From Lachnospiraceae bacterium (GTDB lineage Bacteria > Bacillota > Clostridia > Lachnospirales > Lachnospiraceae): 18,083 bases of DNA. The stretch is from NCBI GenBank assembly GCA_017475845.1, contig JAFVEU010000291.1:1-18083 (forward strand), given 5' to 3'. Positions 7,269 to 15,296 of this stretch are shown in pieces (within the stretch, counting starts at the first letter, position 1; the number at the start of each line of letters is the position of its first letter). The translations under genes and the position numbers were made by a program. Below the pieces are notes generated by a model, which was not told the DNA's origin, did no database searches, and saw nothing but the letters and a program-made list of their open reading frames with translations.

Positions 7269-9422
7269 ATGAAATCATCTAAGAAAAACGTTTTTATTTT
7301 TTTGATCATCCTTGTGCTGCTGATCCTTCTGGCGGCTTTTGGAATAGGAGATCAGGTAAAGAAGGTTGCCGACATCCGTTTCGGTATTGATATCCGCGGC
7401 GGAGTAGAGGCCGTGTTCAAGCCCGCAACCGATGAAAAGGTCACGGACAGTGAGCTGGAATCGGCCAGAAGCATTATCGAGACCAGGCTTGATAACAAGA
7501 ATATCACCGATCGTGAGATAACCATAGATAAAGACGGCAGATATATAATCGTCCGTTTCCCCTGGAAGTCGGACGAAGCGGAATATGATCCCGAGACGGC
7601 CATTGCCGAGCTCGGAGAGACAGCACTCCTTTCATTCCGCGATCCCGAAGGAAATATCAGGGTTGAAGGTAAAAACGTCACCAGTGCCAAGGCTGAATCC
7701 CAGAACGATAACGGGGTGACGGAATATGTGGTATCACTGATCTTCGACAGTGAGGGTGCACAGCTTTTCCAGGAAGCCACCGGTTCTCTTGTGGGACAGA
7801 ACATGGGGATCTACATGGATGACGCCATCATAAGCAATCCCGTGGTCCAGACCGAAATCTCCGGAGGACAGGCAGTTATCACCGGAATGGAAAACTATGA
7901 GGAGGCTAAGGAGCTTGCGGATAAGATCAACGCAGGTGCCCTTCCCTTCGCACTTGAGACCAAGTCCTTCAGCACCATAAGCCCTTCTCTGGGACAGAAT
8001 GCGCTGCAGGTTATGATCTATGCGGGAATAATCGCTTTCGTGATAGTCTGCATCTTCATGCTGGGCTTCTACAGGCTTCCCGGAGCGGTTGCCTGCCTTA
8101 CCCTGCTTTTACAGACCGTGCTCCAGCTCCTTGCCATATCGGTACCCCAGTTCACACTTACGCTGCCCGGTATAGCAGGTATCATCCTTTCGGTAGGTAT
8201 GGCGGTGGACGCCAACGTTATCATATCGGAGCGTATCTCGGAAGAGCTTAAGAAGGGAGAGACCGTTAAGAGCGCCGTGAGAAGAGGTTATCAGAAGGCC
8301 TTTACCGCAGTCCTTGACGGAAACATCACCACGGCCATAGTTGCCGTAGTTCTTATGATCTTCGGTTCCGGAACCATGCTTTCCTTTGGATACACCCTTC
8401 TGGTGGGAGTTATAGTAAACTGCTTCATCGGAGTTAACGTGTCCCGTTTCGTACTTGCCTCACTTGTGGAATATGATGCCCTCAATAACGAGAAGTTCTT
8501 TGTACAGAAGAAGGATAAGGAAAACCTTAAGTTCTTTGAGAATAAGAAGATCTTTGCCTTTGTCACTGCCGGATTCTTTATAGCCGGTATCGTGATCATC
8601 CTTGTCCGCGGTATCAAGCTGGATACCCAGTTCACCGGTGGAACTGTTCTTGAATATACGGTTGAGACCCAGACGGTCGACACCGAAGCGGTGGGCTCTG
8701 CAGTCAATTCCGCCATCAACAGGGATGCCACCGTTCAGGTTTCAAACAGCCAGGCGGGGACAACGGTGGTTGTGACCCTTGCGGGAAATAACGGTCTTAC
8801 ACCTGAGGAGCAGACCAAGGCCGGAGATGCCATCGGAAAGGTTCTGGGCGTAGAAAATCTCGAGCCCAGCCAGACCTTTGCGGTTGAGCCCTATGTGGGG
8901 GCTAAGGCTTTAAGGAATGCATTTATAGCAATAGTTATAGCATTTGCGGGAATCCTCCTCTATGTGGGAGTGAGATTTGCGGCTCTTTCCGGACTGTCTG
9001 CGGGACTTACCGCCATAATCGCCCTGCTTCATGATGTGTGCCTTGTGGTATTTGCCTTTGCACTCTTCGGGATCCCTCTGGGCAATTCCTTTGTGGCTGT
9101 GGTCCTGACCATCATCGGTTATTCCATTAACGATACCATCGTGGTTTACGACAGGATCAGGGAAAACAGGAATATGGACCCCAAGATCTCCATTCCGGAG
9201 CTTGTGGACAGATCAGTGACACAGGTTCTGGCGAGATCCATAAATACATCCATTACAACGTTGTTATGCGTACTTGTGATCCTTATCGCCTCGGTACTTT
9301 ACAGGATATCATCCATCTATCAGTTCTCGCTTCCCATGATGGTGGGTCTCGTAGCCGGATGTTATTCATCGATCTGCATAGCTGCAGCGCTCTGGGCTTC
9401 ATGGAAGGGTAAAAAGGCTTAA
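7269..9422 (+). CDS. secDF: Protein translocase SecDF, fused SecD-SecF
   Basis: SecDF is an RND-family membrane protein that uses the proton-motive force to pull preproteins out of SecYEG. At 717 residues this is a natural SecD-SecF fusion as in Bacillus subtilis, expected to have 12 membrane segments in two six-segment halves, each with a large external loop after its first segment. The first membrane segment is residues 8-25. FGIDIRGG (38-45) is the SecD signature, and VGMAVDANVIISERI (about 308-322) holds the conserved Asp of SecD TM4. The SecF half begins near residue 425, with FTGGTVLEY near 454 and IGYSINDTIVVYDRI near 615-630. GAGG at 7258-7261 is a workable ribosome binding site. It leads a tight five-gene run; its stop overlaps the next start by one base (TAATG). 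YajC is not adjacent. Confidence 0.96.
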   Translation: MKSSKKNVFIFLIILVLLILLAAFGIGDQVKKVADIRFGIDIRGGVEAVFKPATDEKVTDSELESARSIIETRLDNKNITDREITIDKDGRYIIVRFPWKSDEAEYDPETAIAELGETALLSFRDPEGNIRVEGKNVTSAKAESQNDNGVTEYVVSLIFDSEGAQLFQEATGSLVGQNMGIYMDDAIISNPVVQTEISGGQAVITGMENYEEAKELADKINAGALPFALETKSFSTISPSLGQNALQVMIYAGIIAFVIVCIFMLGFYRLPGAVACLTLLLQTVLQLLAISVPQFTLTLPGIAGIILSVGMAVDANVIISERISEELKKGETVKSAVRRGYQKAFTAVLDGNITTAIVAVVLMIFGSGTMLSFGYTLLVGVIVNCFIGVNVSRFVLASLVEYDALNNEKFFVQKKDKENLKFFENKKIFAFVTAGFFIAGIVIILVRGIKLDTQFTGGTVLEYTVETQTVDTEAVGSAVNSAINRDATVQVSNSQAGTTVVVTLAGNNGLTPEEQTKAGDAIGKVLGVENLEPSQTFAVEPYVGAKALRNAFIAIVIAFAGILLYVGVRFAALSGLSAGLTAIIALLHDVCLVVFAFALFGIPLGNSFVAVVLTIIGYSINDTIVVYDRIRENRNMDPKISIPELVDRSVTQVLARSINTSITTLLCVLVILIASVLYRISSIYQFSLPMMVGLVAGCYSSICIAAALWASWKGKKA

Positions 9423-9910
9423 TGAATTACCTTATCGTTTTCGTAATATCCATGATCCCCCTCATTGAGCTGAGGGGAGCAGTCCCCTTTGCGGTGGGCT
9501 TCCATAATACGGATCCCTCCTTCAATATGGTCCTTGCATATATCCTGATAATTGCGGGAAATATGCTTCCGGTTCCCTTCATCTATCTCTTTGCCAGGAG
9601 GGTTCTGGAGTGGGGAAAGGATAAGCCCGTGATCGGCGGCTTCTTCACCTTTTGCCTGAATAAGGGTGAACAGGGAGGAAGGAAGCTGGAAGAGAAGGCG
9701 AAGAACGGCCTGTATGTGGCTCTGGCGCTTTTCGTGGGAATACCCCTTCCGGGAACGGGAGCCTGGACAGGAATGCTGGCTGCCAGTATCCTGGATATGG
9801 ATTTCAAAAAGAGTACTGCCGCAGTGCTTTCCGGTGTGCTTTTGGCCGGTATCATAGTCGGCATCGTGTCCTTCGGGGCCTTCGGGGCCGTGAATGCGGT
9901 GATGAATTAG
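9422..9910 (+). CDS. COG2426 / small multidrug-export-like membrane protein
   Basis: A 162-residue integral membrane protein of the family named putative small multidrug export protein (PF06695, COG2426). The name is historical and no drug-export role is established. Family hallmarks are PLIELRGAVP (residues 13-22, with the conserved ELRGA) and PLPGTGAWTG (108-117), which probably forms a re-entrant or substrate loop. About four hydrophobic stretches are visible: 3-13, 36-58, 98-120 and 134-158. A basic/acidic loop, KGEQGGRKLEEKAK, spans 81-94. The ATG overlaps the secDF stop by one base, so the two are translationally coupled. The MBOAT gene follows in the same reading frame after TAG-AAG. 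Confidence 0.85.
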   Translation: MNYLIVFVISMIPLIELRGAVPFAVGFHNTDPSFNMVLAYILIIAGNMLPVPFIYLFARRVLEWGKDKPVIGGFFTFCLNKGEQGGRKLEEKAKNGLYVALALFVGIPLPGTGAWTGMLAASILDMDFKKSTAAVLSGVLLAGIIVGIVSFGAFGAVNAVMN

Positions 9911-9913
9911 AAG

Positions 9914-11317
9914 ATGTTTATCAGTCTCAGCTATATGATCTTTCTGATAGCGGCATTCGTACTGTACTATCTCTTTCCCCCGGGAAAGAGATGGGTGGTG
10001 CTGCTGGGGTTCAGCATTTTTTTCTATTGCTCCTGCGGTATCCGTACGCTGCCGCTGTTTATTGCCATGACAGCTGTTTCATATTTCGGATCGCTGTTGT
10101 TATATCGCAATAAAAGCAGGGGTTTATTCTTTATCCTCATACTGCTTCTGCTCCTTCCCATGCTTTTAACAAAAACGCTGGTGAGATTTACGGAGCTTTC
10201 CGTTTTTGCCCCGGTGGGTGTATCCTTTTTTACGCTGCAGATCATAGCGTATCTTTCCGATATTCGGAATAAAAAAACAGCTCCCGAGAGAAATTTCCTG
10301 AAGTATCTTCTTTTTATCGGATTTTTCCCGCAGCTGCTCCAGGGACCCATCCCCAGGTACGGCCTTATGGAGGATCTGTATAAGGGGCATAGCTTTGATG
10401 AGGATAAAGTGATAAAGGGCTTTATGCTGATAGCCTGGGGGTTTTTCCTGAAGCTTATGATCGCAGACAGAGCAGGGATATTCGTGGACCTCGTGTACTC
10501 TGATATTGACAGATACGGAGGAACGTATATCCTCATTGCGGGGATACTTTATTCCATACAGCTCTATACGGACTTTTCCTCCTGCGTCTGCATTGCAAAG
10601 GGCTCCGGGGAGATGTTCGGGATAACCCTCTCCGACAATTTCAGGAGACCCTATTTTTCTGATTCCATAAAGGATTTCTGGAGAAGATGGCATATCTCCC
10701 TTTCCATGTTTTTACGGGATTACGTATATATTCCTCTTGGGGGGAGCAGGGCCGGAAAGCTCAGAAAATATTTAAATATAATGATCACGTTCCTTGTAAG
10801 CGGCATCTGGCATGGTGGAGGCCTTAACTACATCTTCTGGGGTGTGCTTCACGGAACATATGAGATATTGCAGGAGCTTCTCGGGGGACTCTGGAAAAAG
10901 GCGGGTGTGATAACCGGATTTGACGGACATAAAAGGCTTGTCAGGCTGTTAAATATCCTTATCACCGGTTTTTTCGTGATGACAGCCTGGATAATCTTCA
11001 GGGCGGAAAGCCTGAGCAAGGGCTTAAAGATGGTCCTTTCCATGTTCACAAGGGTCAATCCATGGATCCTTTTTAATGATTCCCTGATCCTTGATGGTTT
11101 TGAGATGGCCGACTGGAATATACTTGCAGTATCAGTGATGATCCTCATCATGGTGTCCATACTTCAAGAGAAGGGAGTCGCCATAAGGGACAGGATCCTC
11201 GGCTACCCTCTGCTGTTAAGGGGGACTCTGTATATGGCTGTTATCCTCATCTGCGTTGTATTCGGAGAGTACGGGGAAGGATTTGAAACTGGGAGCTATA
11301 TCTATGCAGGTTTTTAG
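9914..11317 (+). CDS. MBOAT family membrane O-acyltransferase (AlgI/DltB-like)
   Basis: A 467-residue polytopic protein with about ten hydrophobic segments. It belongs to the membrane-bound O-acyltransferase family that passes acyl groups across the membrane to exported polymers (AlgI for alginate, DltB for teichoic acids, PatA for peptidoglycan). DFWRRWHISLSMFLRDYVYIP carries His260, and SGIWHGGGLNYIFWG carries His300, the invariant MBOAT histidine in a transmembrane pocket. The N-terminus, with a YYLFPPGKRW turn and IFFYCS, also fits. No ribosome binding site precedes the ATG; only one codon separates it from the upstream stop, so reinitiation is likely. The acyl donor and acceptor are unknown. 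dltA and dltC are absent, so D-alanylation is not supported, and acetylation is the default guess. Confidence 0.9.
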   Translation: MFISLSYMIFLIAAFVLYYLFPPGKRWVVLLGFSIFFYCSCGIRTLPLFIAMTAVSYFGSLLLYRNKSRGLFFILILLLLLPMLLTKTLVRFTELSVFAPVGVSFFTLQIIAYLSDIRNKKTAPERNFLKYLLFIGFFPQLLQGPIPRYGLMEDLYKGHSFDEDKVIKGFMLIAWGFFLKLMIADRAGIFVDLVYSDIDRYGGTYILIAGILYSIQLYTDFSSCVCIAKGSGEMFGITLSDNFRRPYFSDSIKDFWRRWHISLSMFLRDYVYIPLGGSRAGKLRKYLNIMITFLVSGIWHGGGLNYIFWGVLHGTYEILQELLGGLWKKAGVITGFDGHKRLVRLLNILITGFFVMTAWIIFRAESLSKGLKMVLSMFTRVNPWILFNDSLILDGFEMADWNILAVSVMILIMVSILQEKGVAIRDRILGYPLLLRGTLYMAVILICVVFGEYGEGFETGSYIYAGF

Positions 11318-12710
11318 GAGCTTTAAGGAACACAGATCCTTTGCTTTAAGGGTGGCACTGTTTGTTTTCCTGCTGGCATCGTGCCTTATCATACTGTCTC
11401 TCATACTTATGCCCAAGGAATTCATAAATTCAGGTTATCCGGGAACCTCAGCCATGCTGGGTTTCTATGATCTCCCAGAGGATTCCCTGGATGTACTGAT
11501 ACTTGGGAGCAGCCATGCCATTACCGGTGTTGATACGCAGAAGCTCTATGATGATCACGGATATAAAAGCTATACCTTGGGCTGCAGTGAACAGAATATC
11601 GCCGTATCATATTTTTACCTTAAAGAGGCCCTGAAGACCCAGCATCCTAAGGCTGTGATACTGGAAACCCTGATGGCTTTTCCCTTCAGGGATGACAAGA
11701 TACTCTATTCCTCTGCAGCATCCTCCGAGAAGGCCCTGAATTACATGAAGCCCGGGGTGAACAGACTGAGAGCCGTCTATGAGATATCGAAGTATGACAG
11801 TGAGCTGGATCCACTGAGTATGCTCCTGCATTTTCTCCGCTATCATGAGAGATGGGATAACCTTAGTGAAAAGGATCTTTTGATATTTGACGATTACGCT
11901 TATCTCACATTGCACGGTTATAATGTAAAATACGGAAACCTCCTGAAGGAGGAGCAGAAATACCATCCTTTTGACAAGGACTCCGGAAGGACAGGAGAGC
12001 TTTCTCCGGTGATAAGGGGTTATCTTTCGAGGATAGTTGACCTTTGCAGGAAAAACAACATGGAGCTTATACTCCTTAAAACCCCTTCCAACAGAACGGG
12101 AGCGAATGAATACCGGACCATGTCCGCCTTTGCCGAAGAGAATTCCCTTTACTATCTCGATCTTAACGAGGCGGAGGCTTACGGGAAGATCGGCTTTGAT
12201 TATAAGAACGACATGGGAAATGTGGGACATGTGAATTTTACAGGGGCTCAGAAGATAGCAGACCGTATCGGAGAAGTCCTTAAGGAGTCCGGAGTCACTC
12301 CGGGAAGTCCCGACAGGGACTGGGAGGAAACGGAAGGCCTGTATAAGATATGCAGGGAAAACTTTATGATCTCCATAGAGGATTCAAAGGATGAGTATCT
12401 GTCAATGGCCGAAAACAGGAGATATTCCCTGTTCATAGTGACCCGTGGAGAGGAGGGGGACTCGGTTTATCTGCGGTGTGACCACAAGGAGGTGCTCTAC
12501 AGGGACGGCACCCCCGTTACGGGAACCCTTCCCGGAAGTCAGAAGGAATATGAGGCTTACAGCAATGAAGAGGGGATGTCCGTTATGATAGACGGGGATG
12601 AAAAGATCACGGGGGATAAAAAATGGTATGCCGTCATCTATGATGAGGTTTTAAGAGATGCGTTTGATGTGGTATATTCAGATGAGGATGGAAGGCTTAC
12701 ACACATATAG
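11304..12710 (+). CDS. Membrane-anchored SGNH-like protein, partner of the MBOAT
   Basis: A 468-residue protein with one N-terminal membrane segment (about residues 12-32) and the rest presumably outside. VLILGSSHA (65-73) matches block I of SGNH/GDSL acyl esterases and transferases, with Ser70 as likely nucleophile. Near residues 303-314, DMGNVGHVNFTG gives the block-V His309, but the usual D-x-x-H acid position is Asn306; Asp303 is nearby. By family analogy it would take the acyl group moved by the MBOAT and attach it to an extracellular glycan. Residues about 340-468 are a separate acidic region I do not recognise. The start chosen is ATG 11304, with GGGAG at 11291-11295 and eight-base spacing, overlapping the MBOAT gene by 14 bases. 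A TTG at 11256 extends the frame but has no site. Confidence 0.75.
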   Translation: MQVFRSFKEHRSFALRVALFVFLLASCLIILSLILMPKEFINSGYPGTSAMLGFYDLPEDSLDVLILGSSHAITGVDTQKLYDDHGYKSYTLGCSEQNIAVSYFYLKEALKTQHPKAVILETLMAFPFRDDKILYSSAASSEKALNYMKPGVNRLRAVYEISKYDSELDPLSMLLHFLRYHERWDNLSEKDLLIFDDYAYLTLHGYNVKYGNLLKEEQKYHPFDKDSGRTGELSPVIRGYLSRIVDLCRKNNMELILLKTPSNRTGANEYRTMSAFAEENSLYYLDLNEAEAYGKIGFDYKNDMGNVGHVNFTGAQKIADRIGEVLKESGVTPGSPDRDWEETEGLYKICRENFMISIEDSKDEYLSMAENRRYSLFIVTRGEEGDSVYLRCDHKEVLYRDGTPVTGTLPGSQKEYEAYSNEEGMSVMIDGDEKITGDKKWYAVIYDEVLRDAFDVVYSDEDGRLTHI

Positions 12711-12722
12711 AGGAGGATCGAT

Positions 12723-13982
12723 ATGGAAGATTTGTCCGGGATCGGAAAAAGAGCAAAGGCGGCATCCTTTGTATTAGCTGCCCTGGAAAATGACGAAAAA
12801 AGAGAGGCCCTTATGGGGGCGGCAAAGGCTCTTATGGCCAATGCTTCCTTTATCATTGCCGAAAATGAAAAGGACATGGCTGCCGCAAGGGAAAAGGGTG
12901 TGAGCCCCGCCATGCTGGACAGGCTCGTGTTAAACAAAAAAAAGATAAATGAAATGGCGGAGGGAATGCGGCAGGTGGCATCACTTCCCGACCCCAATAA
13001 CGAGCTTCTGGAGACCTTTACAAGGCCAAACGGCATGGTGATAGAAAAGAGAAGGGTTCCCGTTGGAGTCATAGGCATCATCTATGAATCAAGGCCCAAT
13101 GTGACGGCAGATGCTTTCGCCCTGACCTTCAGATCCGGAAATGCCTGCATCCTCCGGGGCGGGTCGGACGCCATTAATTCCAATTCTGCCATAACGGAGG
13201 TCATAAGGGAAAGCCTTTCCAAAGGTGAAAAGGATCTCTCCGACGCCGTGATCCTGATAAAGGACACCAGCCATGAATCCGTAAGCGAGCTGGTAAAGAT
13301 GAACCGCTATCTGGATCTCATCATCCCCAGAGGCGGCGCGGGACTCATAAGGAACGTGGTCAATAACAGTACTGTGCCCGTTATCGAGACCGGTACCGGA
13401 AACTGCCATGTATATGTGGATAAGGATGCGGATCTTGAAAAGGCGGTTCCCATCATAGTAAACGGAAAGACCCAGAGAATGGGAGTCTGCAATGCCGTGG
13501 AATCCCTGGTGGTACATAAGGATATTGCTGAAAAGGCGCTTCCCCTAATATACGCTGCCCTTCATGAAAAGGAAGTGGAGATAAGGGGAGATGATTTTTC
13601 TGCTGCTGCATTGCAGGGCAGGGAGGGAGTAAAGAGCGCAACGGAAGAGGACTACGGAACAGAGTATCTGGGACCTGTGATCTCCGTAAAGACCGTTTCC
13701 TCCCTTGAAGAGGCAATTGACCATATAAACAGGTTCAGCACGCATCATTCCGAATGTATAGTGACTGAGAACAGGGAAAGCGCGGAGACCTTCTTAAAGA
13801 GGGTGGATGCAGCCTGTGTCTACCACAATGTGTCCACCAGGTTCACAGACGGCTTTGAATTCGGCTTCGGAGCGGAGATAGGCATCAGCACCCAGAAGAT
13901 ACATGCAAGGGGTCCCATGGGCTTAAAGGAGCTTATGTCCTACAAATACGAGATCAGGGGAGAGGGACAGATACGTCCCTGA
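12723..13982 (+). CDS. proA: Gamma-glutamyl phosphate reductase
   Basis: ProA reduces gamma-glutamyl phosphate to glutamate semialdehyde with NADPH, the second step of proline synthesis. The 419-residue length is standard. Family motifs are clear: VPVGVIGIIYESRPNVT (early Rossmann region), LRGGSDAINSN, IPRGGAGLIRNV, and the catalytic Cys256 in MGVCNAVES. VSTRFTDGFEFGFGAEIGIST near the C-terminus is intact. AGGAGGA at 12711-12717, straight after the SGNH gene stop, is a strong ribosome binding site with five bases to the ATG. proB, usually the adjacent partner, is not in the window. It has no visible promoter of its own, so it appears to ride on the secDF transcript. Confidence 0.97.
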   Translation: MEDLSGIGKRAKAASFVLAALENDEKREALMGAAKALMANASFIIAENEKDMAAAREKGVSPAMLDRLVLNKKKINEMAEGMRQVASLPDPNNELLETFTRPNGMVIEKRRVPVGVIGIIYESRPNVTADAFALTFRSGNACILRGGSDAINSNSAITEVIRESLSKGEKDLSDAVILIKDTSHESVSELVKMNRYLDLIIPRGGAGLIRNVVNNSTVPVIETGTGNCHVYVDKDADLEKAVPIIVNGKTQRMGVCNAVESLVVHKDIAEKALPLIYAALHEKEVEIRGDDFSAAALQGREGVKSATEEDYGTEYLGPVISVKTVSSLEEAIDHINRFSTHHSECIVTENRESAETFLKRVDAACVYHNVSTRFTDGFEFGFGAEIGISTQKIHARGPMGLKELMSYKYEIRGEGQIRP

Positions 13983-14042
13983 AGGAGCGGTATCGACAGG
14001 AAGGATTGGGGAAAGCGGCCCGGCTTGATAAAAAAGTAACGC

Positions 14043-14071
14043 TTGTATTAGAAAAACGATTGTAGTAGAGT
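14043..14071 (+). promoter_or_regulatory. Candidate ilvE promoter
   Basis: The AT-rich 3' half of the 123-base gap before ilvE holds TTGTAT (14043-14048) and TAGAGT (14066-14071) with a 17-base spacer. Both boxes are weak. TTGATA at 14025-14030 is a better -35 but has no good -10 at proper distance. I see no terminator after proA and no T-box or other riboswitch in 13983-14105, so read-through from proA is also possible. Confidence 0.3.
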
Positions 14072-14105
14072 TTATTGAAAAGATATTAAAGGGAGGTTAT
14101 CTATC

Positions 14106-15137
14106 ATGGCAGTAAAGGATCTGGATTGGGCAAATATTGGATTCAGCTATATCAAAACAGATTATCGTTATGTTTCGAATTTCAAGAACGGCAGCTGGGA
14201 TGAGGGGGCTGTCATCACCGATCCGAACATCGTGATGAGTGAGGACGCAGGGGTTCTCCACTACGCCCAGGAGTGTTTTGAGGGACTGAAGGCTTACAGG
14301 ACAGAGGACAACAGGATCGTATGCTTCCGCCCCGATCTCAACGCAAAGAGAATGGTTGATTCCACCTTAAGGCTTGAGATGCCGCCTTTCCCGGAGGAGA
14401 GATTCGTAAAGGCCGTTGAGGAAGTGGTAAGGGCCAATGAGGACTGGGTGCCTCCCTATGGCAGCGGCGCGACTCTCTATATCCGTCCCGTAATGTTTGC
14501 CACAGGAAATGTTATAGGAGTCAATCCTGCCGACGAGTATCAGTTCAGGATCTTCTGCACACCGGTAGGCCCTTATTTCAAGGGCGGTGCAAAGCCCATC
14601 TCCATAAAGGTCAGCGATTATGACAGGGCTGCCCCTCACGGAACCGGAAATATAAAGGCCGGACTTAACTACGCAATGAGTCTCTATCCCATTGTTAAGG
14701 CGCACGAAGAGGGCTTTGCCGAGAACCTTTATCTGGATGCGGGAACCAGGACCTATATCGAGGAGACCGGAGGAGCTAATGTGATCCTTGTGGACAAAGA
14801 GGGCAATCTCACGATCCCCAAGTCCTATACGGATTCCATACTTCCTTCCATTACCCGCCGTTCCATCGCCTATGTGGCGGAGCATATCCTTGGGCTCAAG
14901 GTCACCGAAAGGCCGGTTAAACTGGAGGAGATCAGCGATTTTGCGGAAATGGGCCTCTGCGGTACTGCAGCCGTAATAAGCCCCGTAGGAAAGATCACGG
15001 ATCACGGAAAGGTGATAGAGATAAAGAGCGGAATGGATGAAATGGGGCCTGTTACGAAGAAGCTCTATGACACCCTGACCGGGATACAGATGGGCCATAT
15101 AGAAGGACCTGAAGGCTGGGTACATGAGATACCCTGA
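14106..15137 (+). CDS. ilvE: Branched-chain amino-acid aminotransferase
   Basis: IlvE is a PLP enzyme that transfers amino groups between glutamate and the keto acids of leucine, isoleucine and valine. The 343-residue length and sequence style place it in the longer BCAT subgroup that resembles the eukaryotic enzymes. Visible blocks are VLHYAQECFEGLKAYR, LYIRPVMFATG, the PLP lysine Lys184 in GTGNIKAGLNYA, YIEETGGANVILV, and the phosphate-binding GLCGTAAVISP. GGGAGG at 14091-14096 lies nine bases before the ATG. No ilvBNCD or leu genes are adjacent, so it seems to be a single gene or the first gene of a unit running into pyrB. Confidence 0.95.
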   Translation: MAVKDLDWANIGFSYIKTDYRYVSNFKNGSWDEGAVITDPNIVMSEDAGVLHYAQECFEGLKAYRTEDNRIVCFRPDLNAKRMVDSTLRLEMPPFPEERFVKAVEEVVRANEDWVPPYGSGATLYIRPVMFATGNVIGVNPADEYQFRIFCTPVGPYFKGGAKPISIKVSDYDRAAPHGTGNIKAGLNYAMSLYPIVKAHEEGFAENLYLDAGTRTYIEETGGANVILVDKEGNLTIPKSYTDSILPSITRRSIAYVAEHILGLKVTERPVKLEEISDFAEMGLCGTAAVISPVGKITDHGKVIEIKSGMDEMGPVTKKLYDTLTGIQMGHIEGPEGWVHEIP

Positions 15138-15179
15138 CAGGACCGGGAACTGTTAAGAGGAGCTTTAGAAGTTTGAGAT

Positions 15180-15296
15180 ATGACTTCCGTCGGTGATACG
15201 CAGGCACGTCACCGATGTTACCGGTTTCGTTTCCTTTCGGGAATGGGACAGAGCACATTGCCTGCGGTAAGGTACATGAAATGCCGAGATGCATAA
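15180..15296 (+). other. Possible 38-codon leader ORF before pyrB
   Basis: An ATG-to-TAA frame of 38 codons spans most of the ilvE-pyrB gap. Its stop TAA (15294-15296) shares a base with an in-frame pyrB ATG at 15296 and lies 13 bases inside pyrB if that gene begins at 15281. It has a pyrimidine-rich codon run (TTT CGT TTC CTT TCG) just after a hairpin. The nearest Shine-Dalgarno match, AGGAG at 15158-15162, is 17 bases from the ATG, too far to be convincing. It may not be translated. Confidence 0.2.
15188..15217 (+). promoter_or_regulatory. Hairpin in the ilvE-pyrB gap: terminator or attenuator candidate
   Basis: CGTCGGTG (15188-15195) pairs with CACCGATG (15210-15217), including one G-U. 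After a two-base bulge, ACG pairs with CGT around a six-base loop. It is followed by a pyrimidine-rich but interrupted stretch (GTTTCGTTTCCTTTC, 15224-15238), not a clean U-tract. It may end ilvE transcripts or act as a pause hairpin for pyrB. No PyrR-binding loop consensus is seen. TTACCG (15218-15223) can also pair with CGGTAA (15265-15270), which covers part of the pyrB ribosome binding site. Confidence 0.4.

Noticed and set aside
11256..11303. Extended TTG start for the SGNH-like gene
   Set aside because: It overlaps the MBOAT gene by 62 bases and has no suitably spaced ribosome binding site, while ATG 11304 has GGGAG with eight-base spacing directly before a membrane anchor.
13983..14105. 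Riboswitch or T-box before ilvE
   Set aside because: The gap is short and AT-rich at its 3' end, with no stable stem or T-box core; only a weak promoter candidate remains.
14367..15125. 252-codon minus-strand open frame opposite ilvE
   Set aside because: It is antisense to a fully conserved aminotransferase gene, with low-complexity translated sequence and no motif; it is a shadow frame.
15173..15196. Seven-codon TTG-started leader peptide (MRYDFRR) ending in the pre-pyrB hairpin
   Set aside because: AGGAG at 15158-15162 is well spaced, but a TTG-started seven-codon frame is expected by chance and carries no regulatory codon run.
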